Shown: positions 11,197 to 23,185 of the stretch, piece after piece
How the letters are laid out: each line of letters opens with the position of its first letter
How positions within the stretch are numbered: position 1 is the first letter of the stretch
Assembly: GCA_011947345.1 (NCBI GenBank)
Contig: JAAVTG010001003.1
Location: 744,001 to 808,000, forward strand
Direction: 5' to 3'
Origin: Phytophthora quininea
Taxonomy: Eukaryota > Oomycota > Peronosporomycetes > Peronosporales > Peronosporaceae
Length of the DNA stretch: 64,000 bases
Made by a program: the position numbers and the translations under genes
Notes under the pieces: generated by a model
Databases searched by the model: none
Seen by the model: the letters and a program-made list of their open reading frames with translations, nothing else
What the model was told of the DNA's origin: nothing

Positions 11197-12891
11197 ATGA
11201 ACGACAGTCTCCTTGACGGCGTGAGCGCCGGGCAGCTCTTCCACCACGAGGAGAGCACCAGTCTCACCTTCGACGACGTCATCTCGCTGGTAGGAACTGC
11301 CAAGACTGAGCCTTTTTTATCTTACAGTAAGGCTCATTGTGTGAATGTTTCCCTTGTTGCAGCCTGGACACAGTAAGCCCGACGTTAGATCCAGACTATC
11401 GTATTATTTGACTAACACATTGCCACTGTAGTTGACTTTGGCGTGCAGGATGTCGAGGTGGGCACAAAGTTGACTAAGAAGATCAAGCTTTCGGCCCCCA
11501 TTGTGAGCTCCCCATGGACACAGTGACGGAAGCGGATATGGCCATTGCCATCGCGCTGCAAGGAGGCTTGGGCTTTCTGCACTGCAACAACACCATCGAG
11601 CAGCAGGTGGAGATGGTGCGTGCAGTCAAGCACCACGAGAACGGCTTCATCTCGGAGCCTAAGGTGCTCAGTCCGTCGAACACGGTGGCAGATCTCGATC
11701 AGTTGAAGGTGTCCGGTGTCCCCATTACCAAGAATGGCAAGTGTACTGGCAAACTGGTGGGCCTAGTAACCAGCCGCGACGTGGACTTCCTCGAGGACCG
11801 CAGCATTCGACTCTCGGAGATCATGGTGCCGCTCGAGAAGCTGGTTGTTGGCACGTACCCGTGCACGCTTGAACACGCGAATGAAGTGCTCAAAAGTGCC
11901 AAGAAGGGGACGCTCCCGATTGTTGATTCGAGTGGTAACTTGGTGTCGTTGATGACTCGTTTGGACCTGGTCAAGCACCGCGACTACCCGAACGCTGTCC
12001 GCGACCCTGAGCGCAAGTTGCTCGTCGGCGCTGCTGTCTCTGTCGACGACAAGGCCAAGCCGAGGATCGATGCACTTGTCGCTGCTGGTGCTGATGTGCT
12101 TGTGCTGGATGCTCGTCAGGGGATAGCGACCATCAGGTCGAGTTGATCAAGGTACGTTCGACTCTTATGCGTGGCACCTACTTCTGACTAGCTAACTGCT
12201 CTTGCATCTATCAGTACGTCAAGCAAACGCATCCTTCGGTTGAGATTATCGGCGGCAATGTCGTGACGATGAAGCAGTTGAAGAACTTGCTCGACGCTGG
12301 CGTGGACTCTGTCCGTGTCGGCATGGGCGTCGGATCTGTCTCGACGTCTCAAGTCGTGAAAGCTGTCGGTCGTGCTCAACTGTCCGCCATCTACAACACT
12401 GCGCAGGTTGCTAAGGAGTACGGCGTCCCAGTCATCGCCGACGGTGGCATTGCTACTTCCGGCGCCGCCATCAAGGCGCTCTCGCTCGGCGCCTCGTGCG
12501 TCATGATGGGCTCCAGTCTGGCCGGTACGTCCGAAGCCCCCGGCGATTACTTTTTCCAGGACGGCATGCGGTTGAAGCACTACTACGGCAGCGGCAGCCA
12601 CGAGTACTACCGCCACGGAGACGCTGCTCATGCAGCTGTTGCAGCCAGCCACGTCGCTGTCGGCGTCTCCGGCGCAGTGGTGGACCAAGGAAGTGTGCAC
12701 AAGTACATCCCGTACATTCAGCAGAGTATCCGCCACGGGTTCCAAGACCTGGGCGTGCGTTCCATCCCCAGCTGCACCTCGCACTGTACAAGGGCGAGCT
12801 GCGATTCGAGCGCCGCACCATCAGCGCCCAGAAAGAAGGAGGCGTGCACGATCTGTTCACCTACTCTAAGCAGCTCTTCAGCAGCAGTTAG
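11197..12891 (+). CDS. IMPDH: Inosine-5'-monophosphate dehydrogenase-like protein lacking the catalytic Cys
   Basis: The family oxidises IMP to XMP, the committed step of GMP synthesis, as a cytosolic tetramer. Exons: 11197-11289, a 10-nt microexon 11363-11372 completing LPGHIDFGV, 11432-12151 and 12215-12891. The TIM barrel is interrupted by a CBS pair (LVGLVTSRDVDFL; KGTLPIVDSSGNLVSL). Also present are the NAD-site region VLVLDARQGDSD, the phosphate loop VIADGGIATSGAA, GASCVMMGSSLAGTSEAPG and the C-terminal RTISAQKEGGVHDL. The active-site loop, normally GSGSICTTQ, reads GVGSVSTSQ, with Ser (codon 12341-12343) in place of the nucleophilic Cys. Frames slip at about 11507, 12120 and 12770, each one base short in a C or G run. 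Inference: either an inactive or regulatory paralogue or a serine variant of unknown activity. Confidence 0.92.
11363..11372 (+). other. 10-nt microexon of the IMPDH gene
   Basis: CCTGGACACA lies between a TTGCAG acceptor and a GTAAGC donor and supplies Pro-Gly-His plus the first base of Ile. This restores the family motif LPG(Y/H)IDF between exon 1 (ending DDVISL) and exon 3 (beginning DFGVQDVEVG). Confidence 0.8.
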
Positions 12892-12989
12892 TTGGCAATT
12901 GAGCAGTTGAAGTGTAACTTTATGCTGTCTCTTTTTCCTCCAATCAGATTGCGTCATCTGGCTTCTCTCTCCTATTCGTATTTTGCCTC

Positions 12990-14167
12990 ATGACGCCGAC
13001 GCCGACGCCTGCGGAGCAGGAAGAGCCGCGCTTCTGGTGCCACGAGTGCGCTGCCACGGTGCAGACGCGCCTGGACGAGCCTAGCGAGGAGGTGTGCTGC
13101 TTGACGTGCGGCGGCAACTTCGTAGAGGAGATCGAGCAGGTTGGAAAGAGCCCGTAAACGTTGGCCTTTTCTAGTGTAACCCCGGTGTAACCTCGTGCTT
13201 TTCGCTCGTTATTAGGACGATCCTCCGCAGGATTTCCACGTAGAGCAGACCACAGACGACGCACAGACGCAGATCCCCACAGTGGACCCACAGACGCAGA
13301 GCAGTGACCGAGAAACCGCTCGCCAAGTGATCCGCAACGAGTTTGGAGGCACTCGACCGCTTCCTCGGTGCGAAATTTGTAATGAATTGAGTGATAGGCT
13401 GCTGTGTTGACCGTATGGTGTACCCCCACACAGATCTGGAGCTCGGGCAGTGCGAATCGGGGAGATGGAACTACAAATGAAGCTCCTGAAGGGTTTTCTC
13501 CATTACCAGAGTAAGTAGAGGCTAAATATTGTAAGCTGTAAGCTGAAAGACGAGTATTGATGTTTTCGTAATTGTGTACAGCTTGCTGCAGCTTCTGTCG
13601 GGAGCGTCTGGGACTGGACGCAGTACGAGATTTATGAGCAATGGCAACCCAGTGGAGCTGTTTGTCAGCGACTCGGGGAAGGAGGAGACCCCATGGGGAT
13701 TTGGAACGCGCTGGGAGGCATGTTCCCAGTGATGGCTGGTAATCCTGGGGATTACGCCTTTGGGAACATGGCTACAGTCATTAACCAACTCATGCAGAAC
13801 GACCCGAACCGGGTAAAGAGACAAAACAAATCATTGCAATCTGTAGTTGAGTTTATAACTGACGTCCGTGTTTAATATATACTGATAGCATGGAGCTCCT
13901 CCGGCAGCAAAAGAAGTTGTGGAGAAGCTACCGAAGGTGAAGATCACGCAAAGCGAAGTGGAGAGCAGTGCCGAGTGCCCAGTGTGCAAGGACTTCTTCG
14001 CTGTGAACGATGAAGTCCACCGCCTGCCGTGCGAGCATTCGTTCCATCCAGACTGTATTTTGCCGTGGCTGAAACAGCACAATTCGTGTCCACTCTGCCG
14101 ATTTGAGCTGCCGACAGATGACCCAGACTACGAGGACCGACGACGCGCAACATCATCGTCTACATAG
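12990..14167 (+). CDS. RING-H2 E3 ubiquitin ligase, RNF115/RNF126-like
   Basis: Predicted cytosolic E3 ligase that transfers ubiquitin from an E2 to its clients. Exons: 12990-13139, 13216-13367, 13434-13510, 13582-13812 and 13889-14167. The N-terminal zinc ribbon (RFWCHECAATVQTRL with CCLTCGGNFVEEIEQ) matches the ubiquitin-binding finger of the RNF126/BCA2 type. After a Gln/Thr/Ser-rich linker comes a Gly/Met/Asn-rich helix region (DYAFGNMATVINQLMQN). The RING-H2 finger is complete: CPVCKDFFAVNDEVHRLPC, then EHSFHPDCILPWL and SCPLCRFELP. Frames slip near 13440 and 13687; both breaks sit in segments that read on naturally with one added base. Subfamily placement rests on domain order. Confidence 0.88.
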
Positions 14168-14354
14168 GGACTTCTACGTTATCAGGTGGCAACACAAACG
14201 CCGTTCAAGCAGATCGGGTCGACGCATCTTTTGCAAGCCAGTACATTAGTCGTTCTAATCACTTCCCTATAGAGTAGCGAGACCGAGACTAATGAATGGA
14301 GGAGTTGGCCACTGTCAAACACGGACCCGTCGCCTCCAAATTCAGATTTCCAAG

Positions 14355-15475
14355 ATGACTGTGACGAGACCTGGATCGAGCGTGTTGAAGCCTGGAGCTC
14401 GTGAGAAGCAGCGCGAGCTGGAGACAGTCATCACCAAGTACGAGGTAAGATTGGGAAGTGTTCTTTTATACCTCACTTGATTCACTTTCTTGGATTGTAG
14501 CTTCTGCTTGTGATCGGCCGAACCAGGAACCCAGATTTCGGGTCGATAGACCAACAACAGCTCCTTTTCCGGCTCGCAGGTTTGGAGTTTCTTGTGCTGT
14601 GCCTTTGACAAAGTTCATCACGACTGAACTGTGGAGATGGTAGAATGTCGTCTTTGTCTGGTTCGCCTTCAGCGAACAACATGGCAAATCGATCAGCATG
14701 AACGCGAGGTTTTAATTCAGCGCCAGAACAATGCTGAAAATGAAGATGACGATGAACAAGTCGAGTCCATGCTGGCATCATTTCAAGAGATGCTCGAGAG
14801 AACCCGCAAGTTGTATCAGGTAAGGTGAAGATTGTTTTTACCGACGACTATCACTAAGTTCAAAACGTAGCAACCAGAGGTTGCTGGATGTAGCAGCGCG
14901 GTTCAGGGAGAGGTGCAAGTCCTACTTGAAACTGGAGAGTTGTTCACGTATTGCGAGGTAAGATGATCAGTCAATTGCAGAAATGAATTTTCTAAACACA
15001 ACGTACAGGACCACGAGAACGCAGTGCTAGTCTACGCAGAAGCTGTTCGTTTGTGCTACAAGATCGAAGACGAAGCCACGGAAGCGATTCTGGTATGAAA
15101 ATCACGATGTGTCGAGGTTAAAACTTGTGTTGATAAGTTTTCTCAGACGTCGAAGCTGCAAGAGTTACAGCGTCACGCAGATGCAATGCATCGTGTCAAT
15201 ATGCTGGCGAGCCAGCAAAATTCTCTTGGAGACACTAACGCAAGCAGCGAGAGAAGTCGCCTCAAGGCGGCATTTAATACGTTGGCTGACGAAAATGGCT
15301 CTCTTACGAAAGATCAACTCCAGCCTCTCTCGGTGGAGTTGGGAATGCAGACACTCTGACTATCCACGAAGTCGACGAAATTTGGCGTCAACTGAAGCTA
15401 CCTGCAGAAGGTAAAGTCTCGTTCGATGACCTCTGGAGGTGGTGGATGTCTGAGACCATGTACGATTGCATGTAA
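14355..15475 (+). CDS. MIT-domain protein with C-terminal EF-hand-like region
   Basis: Not matched to a named protein. The middle (GEVQVLLETGELFTYCEDHE, then NAVLVYAEAVRLCYKIED) is a three-helix repeat typical of MIT domains, which bind ESCRT-III tails in membrane remodelling. The C-terminal third (LKAAFNTLADENGSLTKDQL; EVDEIWRQLKLPAEGKVSFD) resembles a pair of EF hands; the loops are irregular and may not bind calcium. Introns with GT-AG ends lie near 14444, 14571, 14820, 14959 and 15094. Breaks near 14690 and 15350 need one-base corrections. It lies tail-to-tail with the PP2A scaffold gene, 105 bp apart. Confidence 0.6.
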
Positions 15476-15580
15476 ACTCAAGCAAGTACGTTCACGTCGA
15501 TGTACGATGGTCAGTTGATCTGCGCATTGTTGTCTTTTGTAGTCTTTTGTCTTCATGAATGAGAGATATAGGAACCTAAA

Positions 15581-17742
15581 CTAGCCGAGCGTGGCTAGCG
15601 CTCGCTTCGCAAAGAAGACAACATCACTATCACCATCCTGCAGCAGCGCCGTGAGGCACGGCGTAACAGCGCTCGCGCACGCTTCCGCTTCTACTTTGGA
15701 GCCCAGTACCTCCAGCGTTTTGGCAACGTTGAAGCGAATGTTTGGAACAGGATCCTGCCAACGACAATACACAATGAGAGGTTGTTGCATGAGTCTGGAC
15801 AACACCACAAACTTGTCCTCACCTGGGCCAACTCGACGACCAGAGGGATCAAAAGCGTCTGAATCGTCTCGGGGGTCATCGCTTCGCAAAGGACCTTCAC
15901 TGCGTGCAGAGACGTTAGACGGTGAAGGTAGTTGGCGTTCGAGTGCATGGCCGAAATCCGCGGCACAACACTCGTCCGTGCCCAATCCACGCCAAAGTGC
16001 TCCGTCAAGTTGCGCAAGTTGACCGTGGCAGCCTCACGGATCGAGAAGACATTGTCCACCAACCAGGACATGCACAGCTCCGACAACTGCTCCTCGAAGT
16101 AGTCACGCCCCAACTGCGCAGCCAGCAATGGAATATACTCTATGATTGCCAGCCGAATGCGCCACTGGCGATCTTCCGCCAAGTGCACAATAGCAGGCAA
16201 AAGCGACTGCGACAACAGCTCGATTCCGATCACCTACAGCATCAGCGATATCTTTCAGCGTCAGGGTGGTAAAATTCCATTAGATCGTCACACAGGAACC
16301 AACCTTGTTGCCTTCCTCGAGATTCGAGATGACATTTAAGCGAACCTCCGAGTTTTGGTCGTTCAGTAGCTGGGAAAAGGATAATAAATGTCAGGATTCC
16401 CTCAAACGCGTGCTGGACAAACGAAAGTTAAACGTACCAACAAAAACAGCGGCAGAAGGTGTTCGATAGTGAGGTCCCTTCCCAAAAATGGCGCAATTTT
16501 CATCACCACTGCAGCCAACGCAGAGCGCACGTGGTCTGACATGTCGCGGGCAAGGCGCTGGAAGCAAGGGACGATCTTCTCCACGATCCGCTGAGGCTGC
16601 AACAGTCGTGCGACGCCAAGGACCTTGGACGTAGCGGCAGTTCGGACCTCAGCCTCGTTGTCTTCAAGAAGGGCAACTGCTGAGTCGCAGAACGTCGAAT
16701 TGGTCGTCTCGGCGTTTAAAGCCTCGCAGATTTCCGGGAAGCGGTTGGCCACAGACCAGCGCACACGCCACGACCCGTCTCGTGCAGTCTCGAAGATCGT
16801 CGGCAGCACTTGTGCCGGCAGAACTTCGGCAGGAACAAGGCGAGCGAGCGCGACGGCATTGTCGATGGAATGTATCCGGACCGAGTCCTGGCGGTCTTGA
16901 GCCAGAGTGAGGAACAGCGGTAGCATCTCGGTCGTGGCGCTAGGGCCATCCATGACGGACGCGAAGCCTCCAAGTGCAGCAGACGCAGCCTTCCGCACCA
17001 TGGGCGTGTCGTCGCGACACAACTGGCCAAACATCCCGCGCAATTCCGCTTGGATCTCGGCCGAAAGCCGCGCGTAGCCCACTTGGAAAAGGCTGCAGGA
17101 CGCGATACGCGACGTAAACCAGTCTCGCGTAACGAGGCGACGCAGCACCGGCACAAAGTGTTCGGCGACGTGATCCGGCTCCATGGCCTCCGCCACTTTG
17201 CAAATGGATTTCACGGCCATATCACGGACAGAGGCCTCATCTACCGTCGCTAGAGACTCCAAAGGCTTCAGCAGCAAATAGGCGTGGGCTGGACCTCCGA
17301 CGACCTCCACAAAGTCGCCGAGCTCTTCGGCCATCACCAGCAGCACTTCATCCTCGTCATCCAGCGAGTCTACAAGAATAAAAGAAGATTAGACCTAACA
17401 ATTTTGAATAATTTTAAACAGAGAGTTGCATGCCGTTGATGAAAGGCAGGAGCTCATTCTGTGTACGCTCAGCACCCAGAGCTTGCGCTGTTGGTTGCAA
17501 TAACATCTAAACTCATTAATAATTGGCTTCTTTTATAGCAATTGCAGCAAGTTACCGATGATGCGGATCTGGCGGATCGAGTTGAGCCGCAGCTGCACGT
17601 CCTCGTGCTTGAGCTCGTCCACGAGGATCGCAATGGGGTACAGACTGTTGTCTTCTGCGGGGGCTGTAAAAATAGCAATAGAATATTAGTTTACGCCCTC
17701 AATCCGAATTTTACTCAGCGCACCCGCCACCGCCGCCGCCAT
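15581..17742 (-). CDS. PPP2R1A: Protein phosphatase 2A 65-kDa scaffold subunit A
   Basis: HEAT-repeat scaffold that joins the PP2A catalytic C subunit to regulatory B subunits. Exons (minus strand): 17742-17715, 17663-17556, 17487-17434, 17369-16438, 16369-16304, 16233-15823 and 15754-15581. The joined frame is 590 residues, almost exactly the family length, with no frameshift. The opening exon region reads [20 protein letters not shown] and [13 protein letters not shown] repeats follow, for example [16 protein letters not shown] and [19 protein letters not shown]. The third intron (17433-17370) uses a GC donor: only GCATGC...TTGTAG keeps [14 protein letters not shown] in frame. The end ([11 protein letters not shown]) matches the family. 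It is probably the only A subunit here; the PTPA fragment at the window start belongs to the same pathway. Confidence 0.96.
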
Positions 17743-18035
17743 TTCGGAACTGCGGATGCTACGAAAAAATACACACAATACAGAACGCGTTAAGAGCTTT
17801 ACTAAGACACGGCGCACGCCTCGGCGACGAGGTGGACACGCACCGACGTCTGTGCGCAGGGGAAGACGCCTCGCGCTCCGACTGGCCTTTTGGATGTGAG
17901 GGAGCGGCCGCTTTTTCTAGAGATCGCAAACGTACATAAAACAGGATACGACCAGTAAAAGTTACGCATTACGAAAAGATTAAATAAATCTTCGCTTTAT
18001 TTCCTGGTGCATACCTTGTCACCTTGTTGCGATGT

Positions 18036-19629
18036 CTAGAACTCGAGTTTCTGCTGGTCCTTAAAGCTGCCGTTCAAGTCCGAAGGCGCGTGTCTGGATG
18101 GCAGACGCGAGTTCTCCAGCTGCAAGTTCTCAATGTGGCCCGAGGTAATGCCCTGCGACACCATGCGGATGCTGCAGTAGATGACACTGGCCCACTCCAT
18201 GCGCTCCTCTTCGGTGCGAGTCTGCAGCACCAACTTGTCCGACGGAGAGCGAGCCACCACGATGCACATGTCACGCCCCGGCACCTGCGTCAGATTCAGG
18301 TAGCAGCCGTACAGAGAGAAAGACCGGCGGTGCTTGAGCTCGGCTGGAGCCTTCTTGCCACCGCTCTGCTTGTAGTAGTGGATCTCACCGTTCGTAACGA
18401 TGACCACGCGCTTCTTCCAGTTCTCAAAGCCAGAGCGAGACTTCTTGATCAGTACGCCTCGTTTGTATGGAGGCAGCAGAAACTCGAGCTGTAACGGGAA
18501 CGACGACGCTCGAAGTATCTTGCGTGCTTCCGCGTAGGTCTCGCGGAGGATACTTCGACCTTCGACAGAGATTGACTGCCCACCGAGACGCCTCGGTTTT
18601 TCGGACTGGACGCTACAATCAGAGCCTCAGTGCGCTTCTGCATCTCGATATCGATGTCTTCAGGACGTTTGAAAAGCACCTCGATCTTCCCAAGAGGGAT
18701 TTCTTCTGCACGCTTGACTACAAGTGACAGCCCCGCGACGGTGTCCTTCTTGCCGGCCATCTTTCCCAAAGCCGTTTGCGCTTCCTGCAACGCTTCGATC
18801 CACAGATGCATCGAGTCCTCGTTGTGTGCGTTTAGATGCATCTCGAACTTCCCGTCTTTGGAAGTGAGCACGAAATAGTACCGCCGTCCATCGGGACACT
18901 GCGCCATGCCTGGACTGACAATCGTGTCCTTCAAGGTGACAGACCCTTTCATCTCGCTTTGGTTCTCTGTGTAGTACCGCAGTTCTCCCTTTCAATGCGG
19001 AAGAAGCGGTTCTTCCAGTTCTTGTTAACATGGCCACGCTTGAGCAGACAGCCTTCCATGTGGATGTACGACGTCGGGTCGTCGTAGCGCTTCCACTCGT
19101 GGTTACATTCTGTATCACGCACATAGAACTTGACAGTCTTCCGCAACGGGTTCCAGGGCTGTGTGGGGACAGCTCCAGCCGCATGCAGTCGTGCGATCCA
19201 CTTGGTCATCATCCGCTGCGACGGTGCCGAGATCATCAGATTGCGCTGCGGCGTGGAAATTAAGAAGACAAAGTTCTTGTCCATCGAGTTGGACTGCACC
19301 GACACGTCGGCCTTGGAGCCGTAGCCAATATCAATGGAGCCTTTTAACTTCTTCAGCGTTTCATCGGCATAGTAAGACAGCACGCCGTCGTTCCGCAGCA
19401 CGAAGAAGCGCCAGTTCCACGTCTTGAACTGCTGACCGCACTTCTCCAGCCAGCCCTGCATCACGATCTCGTTATCTTGTGGTCGCACCGCCACATCAGG
19501 GTTATGTCCCAGTGCATTGACAGCCTGTCCCTCCGGACGACTGTCGCGTTCGTTCTCGGCCTCCTCCTCCGCCACTTGAGCCATGACGCTCTGTCCAGCC
19601 TTCCGAGTTGGTCGACTGGCCCAGCACAT
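18036..19629 (-). CDS. Triple pleckstrin-homology (PH) domain protein
   Basis: Signalling or trafficking adaptor with three PH domains, which bind phosphoinositides or proteins at membranes. PH1: IVMQGWLEKCGQQFKTWNWR with RFFVLRNDGVLSYY. PH2: HMEGCLLKRGHVNKNWKNRF, then GSVTLKDTIVSP and MHLWIEALQEAQ. PH3: RGVLIKKSRSGFENWKKR, ending near WASVIYCSIRMVS. Each ends in the expected helix with Trp. No introns are needed. Frames slip near 18985 and 18480, both inside PH domains that read on with one added base. The start could be 19629 or, giving an acidic MAQVAEEEAENE N-terminus, 19584. The myosin start on the other strand is only 6 nt from 19629, so the two 5' ends share leader sequence. No catalytic domain is visible. 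Confidence 0.82.
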
Positions 19630-19635
19630 TGAGCC

Positions 19636-22600
19636 ATGAAAAGCGGATCGTGTCCATCACACCGCTACGTCTAGGCGTGGAGGAGAGCGACCCCTCCCCG
19701 CTGGAGACGCCCCTAAAGTCCTCGACCGCAGCGACCTCGTGTCCACCGCAGGACCGAGCGTCCGCAGAAAGCGGTGGTGGTGCGCCGCCTGGACGACGGC
19801 AAGAGTGCCGAGGTGCGAGCCCAGCAACGGCGGTGGCGATTGCACGGCCGACACCAGGTGGTCAACATCCGCGAGATCGCGCAGCTCGCCGGCGCGGTGG
19901 ACCGAGGACGCGGATGGGAACTGGTCGACGTTGACGGACGCGCACGGCAACGCTGAACCACCTGCACGAGCCGGCGTGCCAAGAACGTGGAGCTGCGCTT
20001 CGCCAAGAAGATGCCCTACACGTACACGGGCGCCATTTGGATCGCCGTCAACCCGTACCAGTGGCTGGATCTCTACGGCAAGGAGCTGTCCCAAAAGTAC
20101 TTGGACCAGCCCAGGGACTCGTTGGCCCCTCACCCTTTCGCGCTCTCGGCCACTTCCTACGTGGACATGAAGAGGACGCAGGTGGACCAGAGCATCCTCG
20201 TCAGCGGCGAGTCTGGCGCCGGCAAGACTGAGACGGTCAAGATCATGATGAACCACTTGGCCTCCATCTCTGGCGGTGGCCAGCAGGGCACCAAGGTGAT
20301 TGACCAGGTGCTCAAGAGCAACCCGCTGCTCGAGAGCTTCGGTAACGCCAAGACTAAGCGCAACGACAACTCGAGTCGGTTCGGTAAGTTCGCGCAGCTG
20401 CAGTTCGACAATGTCGGGCAGTTGGTCGGCGCTCTGTGCGAGACCTACTTGCTAGAGAAAAGTCGCGTGGTGGGCCAGGCTGAAGGTGAACGCAACTACC
20501 ACATCTTCTACCAGATCTTCTGTCTCGCCGAGAGCAGGATGGCGGAGTTGCGCCTGCAGGGCGACGCGTCCAACTACAAGTACGTGGCCGTGGGCGCCGA
20601 CGCCGAGCTGTCGGGAATCGACGACGAGCAGACGCTGAAAGAGACGCAGGACGCTTTGGACACGATCGGCATCACGACTGAGGAGCAGAACGCAATTTTC
20701 GAGATCGTGGCGGCCATTCTGAACTTGGGCGAGGTCGAGTTTGAGCAGAACGGAGCGGACACGGAAAAATGCCATGTGAGCAACGAGGAGATCGTGGACA
20801 ACATTGGCCACCTGTTGCAGACGGAGAGTGCGGCGCTGCACTCGACATTGCTGGAGCGCTCCATCACGGCCGGCTCTGAGTCGTACACGATCCCGCTGAA
20901 CGCCGAGCAGGCCTCGGACCTGCGCGACGCTCTTGCCAAGGGAATGTACACGCAACTGTTCGACTGGCTGGTGCACCGTATCAACAAGGCCATTTGCTCC
21001 ACCAACAACGTGCAGACGCACATCGGTCTGCTTGATATCTTTGGTTTTGAGAGCTTCCAGACGAACGGCTTTGAGCAGCTCTGTATCAACTACGCCAACG
21101 AGAAGCTTCAGCAGAAGTTCAACAGCGATGTGTTTAAGGATGTGCAAAACGAGTACGTCGAGGAAGGCATTCCTCTGACGCTTGTGACGTTCGAAGACAA
21201 CCAGCCGATCCTGGACCTGATTGAAGGCCGCATGGGTATCGTCAGCATGCTGAATGAGGAAGTACTGCGTCCTCAAGCTACGGATAGCACGTTTGTCAGC
21301 AAAGTGCTGGACGCCTGCAGTGGCCACCCGAGCATCGAGAAGTCTCGTCTTAACCCCATGCAGTTCCTCATCCACCACTACGCCGGCGACGTCATGTACA
21401 ATGGCGAGGGCTTCCTAGAGAAGAACAAGGACACGCTGCCCACAGACATGGTGCAGCTGCTGTCTGGTAGTGGCAACGACATCATCTCGGGCATCTTTAC
21501 GCCCACGCAGACTTCGAAGCGCAACAGCCGCGGCAAACACGGCAAAGAGGGCCGTCAAAGGGTTTCCTGGTCGGCAACACGATCGCTGGCGCCTTCCGCA
21601 AGCAGCTGTCGGAACTGATGGAGACCATCAACAAGACGTCCTCGCAGTATGTGCGTTGCATCAAGCCCAACGCCAACAAGAGCGCGGTGGAGTTCGACCG
21701 CTGCATGATTGTAGAGCAACTGCGTTGCGCTGGTGTGATCGCTGCTATTCGTATTAGTCGCGCTGCTTTCCCCAACCGCTTGCCGCTTGTCGAGTTCCAG
21801 CAGCGCTTCCAGATCATCTGCCCCTCTGCTCTACGTGATGCTGAGCCGTCTGAGATGGTCGCTGGTCTGCTGAAGGAGTTGATTCCCGACATGGCGACGA
21901 CTATGCAGAACACAAAGTTTGCCGTTGGCAAGACTAAGGTTTACTTTAGCTCTGGTCTGCTGCAACGCTTAGAAGACCGTCGTAATGTGATCCTGAAGGA
22001 TCATGCCATCCTCATCCAGAAGACGATGCACGGATACGTCCACCGCAAGCGCTTCGTGCGCCAGCGCGCAGCTGTGGTGGAGATCCAGGCTATCACTCGT
22101 GGTGGTCTGGCCGCCAGACGATACCAGAAGCTGCGCGCCGGAGTTATTAAGCTTCAAGCGCGCGAACGTGGCCGCAAACAGCGTTTCTTGTTTGCTTTGT
22201 TGGTTGAGCGTGTCAGGAAGCAGCGCGAGGCCGAGCAAGAACGTCTGCGCCAGATCGCTCTGGAGGAAGAGGAGGAACGTCTGCGCCAAAGGAGATGGAC
22301 ACCATGTCCGAGAGAAGCCACAGCGATCCCCAGCCGGTACGTTCTTGTCCTTGTGTCTAGTCATGCAGCAGAGTTACTTAGGAGATTGTTGTGTGATAGG
22401 AGCCTGTGGAGGATGACTGGAGTGACGAGAGCGATAAGGAGGAAGAGCGTGGGCCCGTGTCTCCGCGTACGCTTCGTGCCCTCACGGAAGCCGCTTCTAA
22501 GGTGGCTGAGGCGGAATCTGCTGCTCGCGACGCCAAGTCGGCCGCTGAGGCTGCGCTGGAGCTCAACCGCGAACTTGTTGCCCAGAACGATCGTCTGCGC

Positions 22601-23185
22601 TCGACCTTGTCCTCAAACGTGGCCGAGTACGCAGACGCAGAGCTGCTTCGTGAGAACGAGCGCTTGAAGCAGCAGGTGCTGCAGCTGCAGACCAAGTTGG
22701 TGCGGTCTCAGGAGGTCTCTCTGATCTCAGCCAAGGTCGTCGACAGTCGCATCACGTACCGTGAAGGTCGACAGTTTGTCGAGTACAAGCTGCAGATCGA
22801 GACCAACACTCGTGGCACCTTGTACGTGTGGCACCGCTACAGCACGTTCCGTAACTTGGCTGCTACGTTGCAGACCAAGAACGGCTACAAACGTAAGGAG
22901 ATCCCGGAGCTGCCGAACAAACAGCTCTTTGGCAACTTCTCGGAGAAGATCATCCAGGACCGTGTGGCCAAACTCAATCAGTTCCTGGAGGCTGCCACCA
23001 ACGCCGAGTACCTCCAGTGGGGGATCCGTGTGGACCAGGACACGTGTGTCTACAAGCGCCGTGTCAAGAACTCGACGCGTGAAAGCATTTCGTCCGCTAC
23101 CACGCACTCGTCCTCACCACGTTCGTCGTCGCGGCTGTCGATGAAGTCGTTCGGCTTCCGTCGAAGCAGCACGGCTGGAAATTAG
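19636..23185 (+). CDS. Myosin heavy chain with IQ motifs and C-terminal PX domain
   Basis: Actin motor of an oomycete type. An SH3-like N-terminal part (VVVRRLDDGKSAEVRA; VVNIREIAQLAGAV) precedes the motor: P-loop GESGAGKTE, switch I NAKTKRNDNSSRFGKF, switch II DIFGFESFQTNGFEQLCINY, and QYVRCIKPN near the converter. IQ-like helices follow (ILIQKTMHGYVHRKRF; VEIQAITRGGLAARRYQ), then a Glu/Arg coiled coil. An intron at 22337-22399 precedes a second coil and a PX domain (VEYKLQIETNTRGTLYVWHR; ELPNKQLFGNFSEKIIQDR). Known: PX domains bind phosphoinositides, and myosins with a PX tail have been reported from Phytophthora. Frame breaks occur in the first 350 bases (at least three), near 21555 and near 22290. 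Start chosen because one extra A gives MKKRIVSITPLRLGVEESD. Confidence 0.9.

Noticed and set aside
15591..16339. Long plus-strand open frames across the PP2A scaffold gene
   Set aside because: They are antisense to an intact 590-codon HEAT-repeat gene and have Arg/Ser-rich shadow composition.
20452..21378. 308-codon minus-strand frame inside the myosin motor
   Set aside because: Antisense to conserved motor sequence; no domain; typical mirror frame of GC-biased codons.
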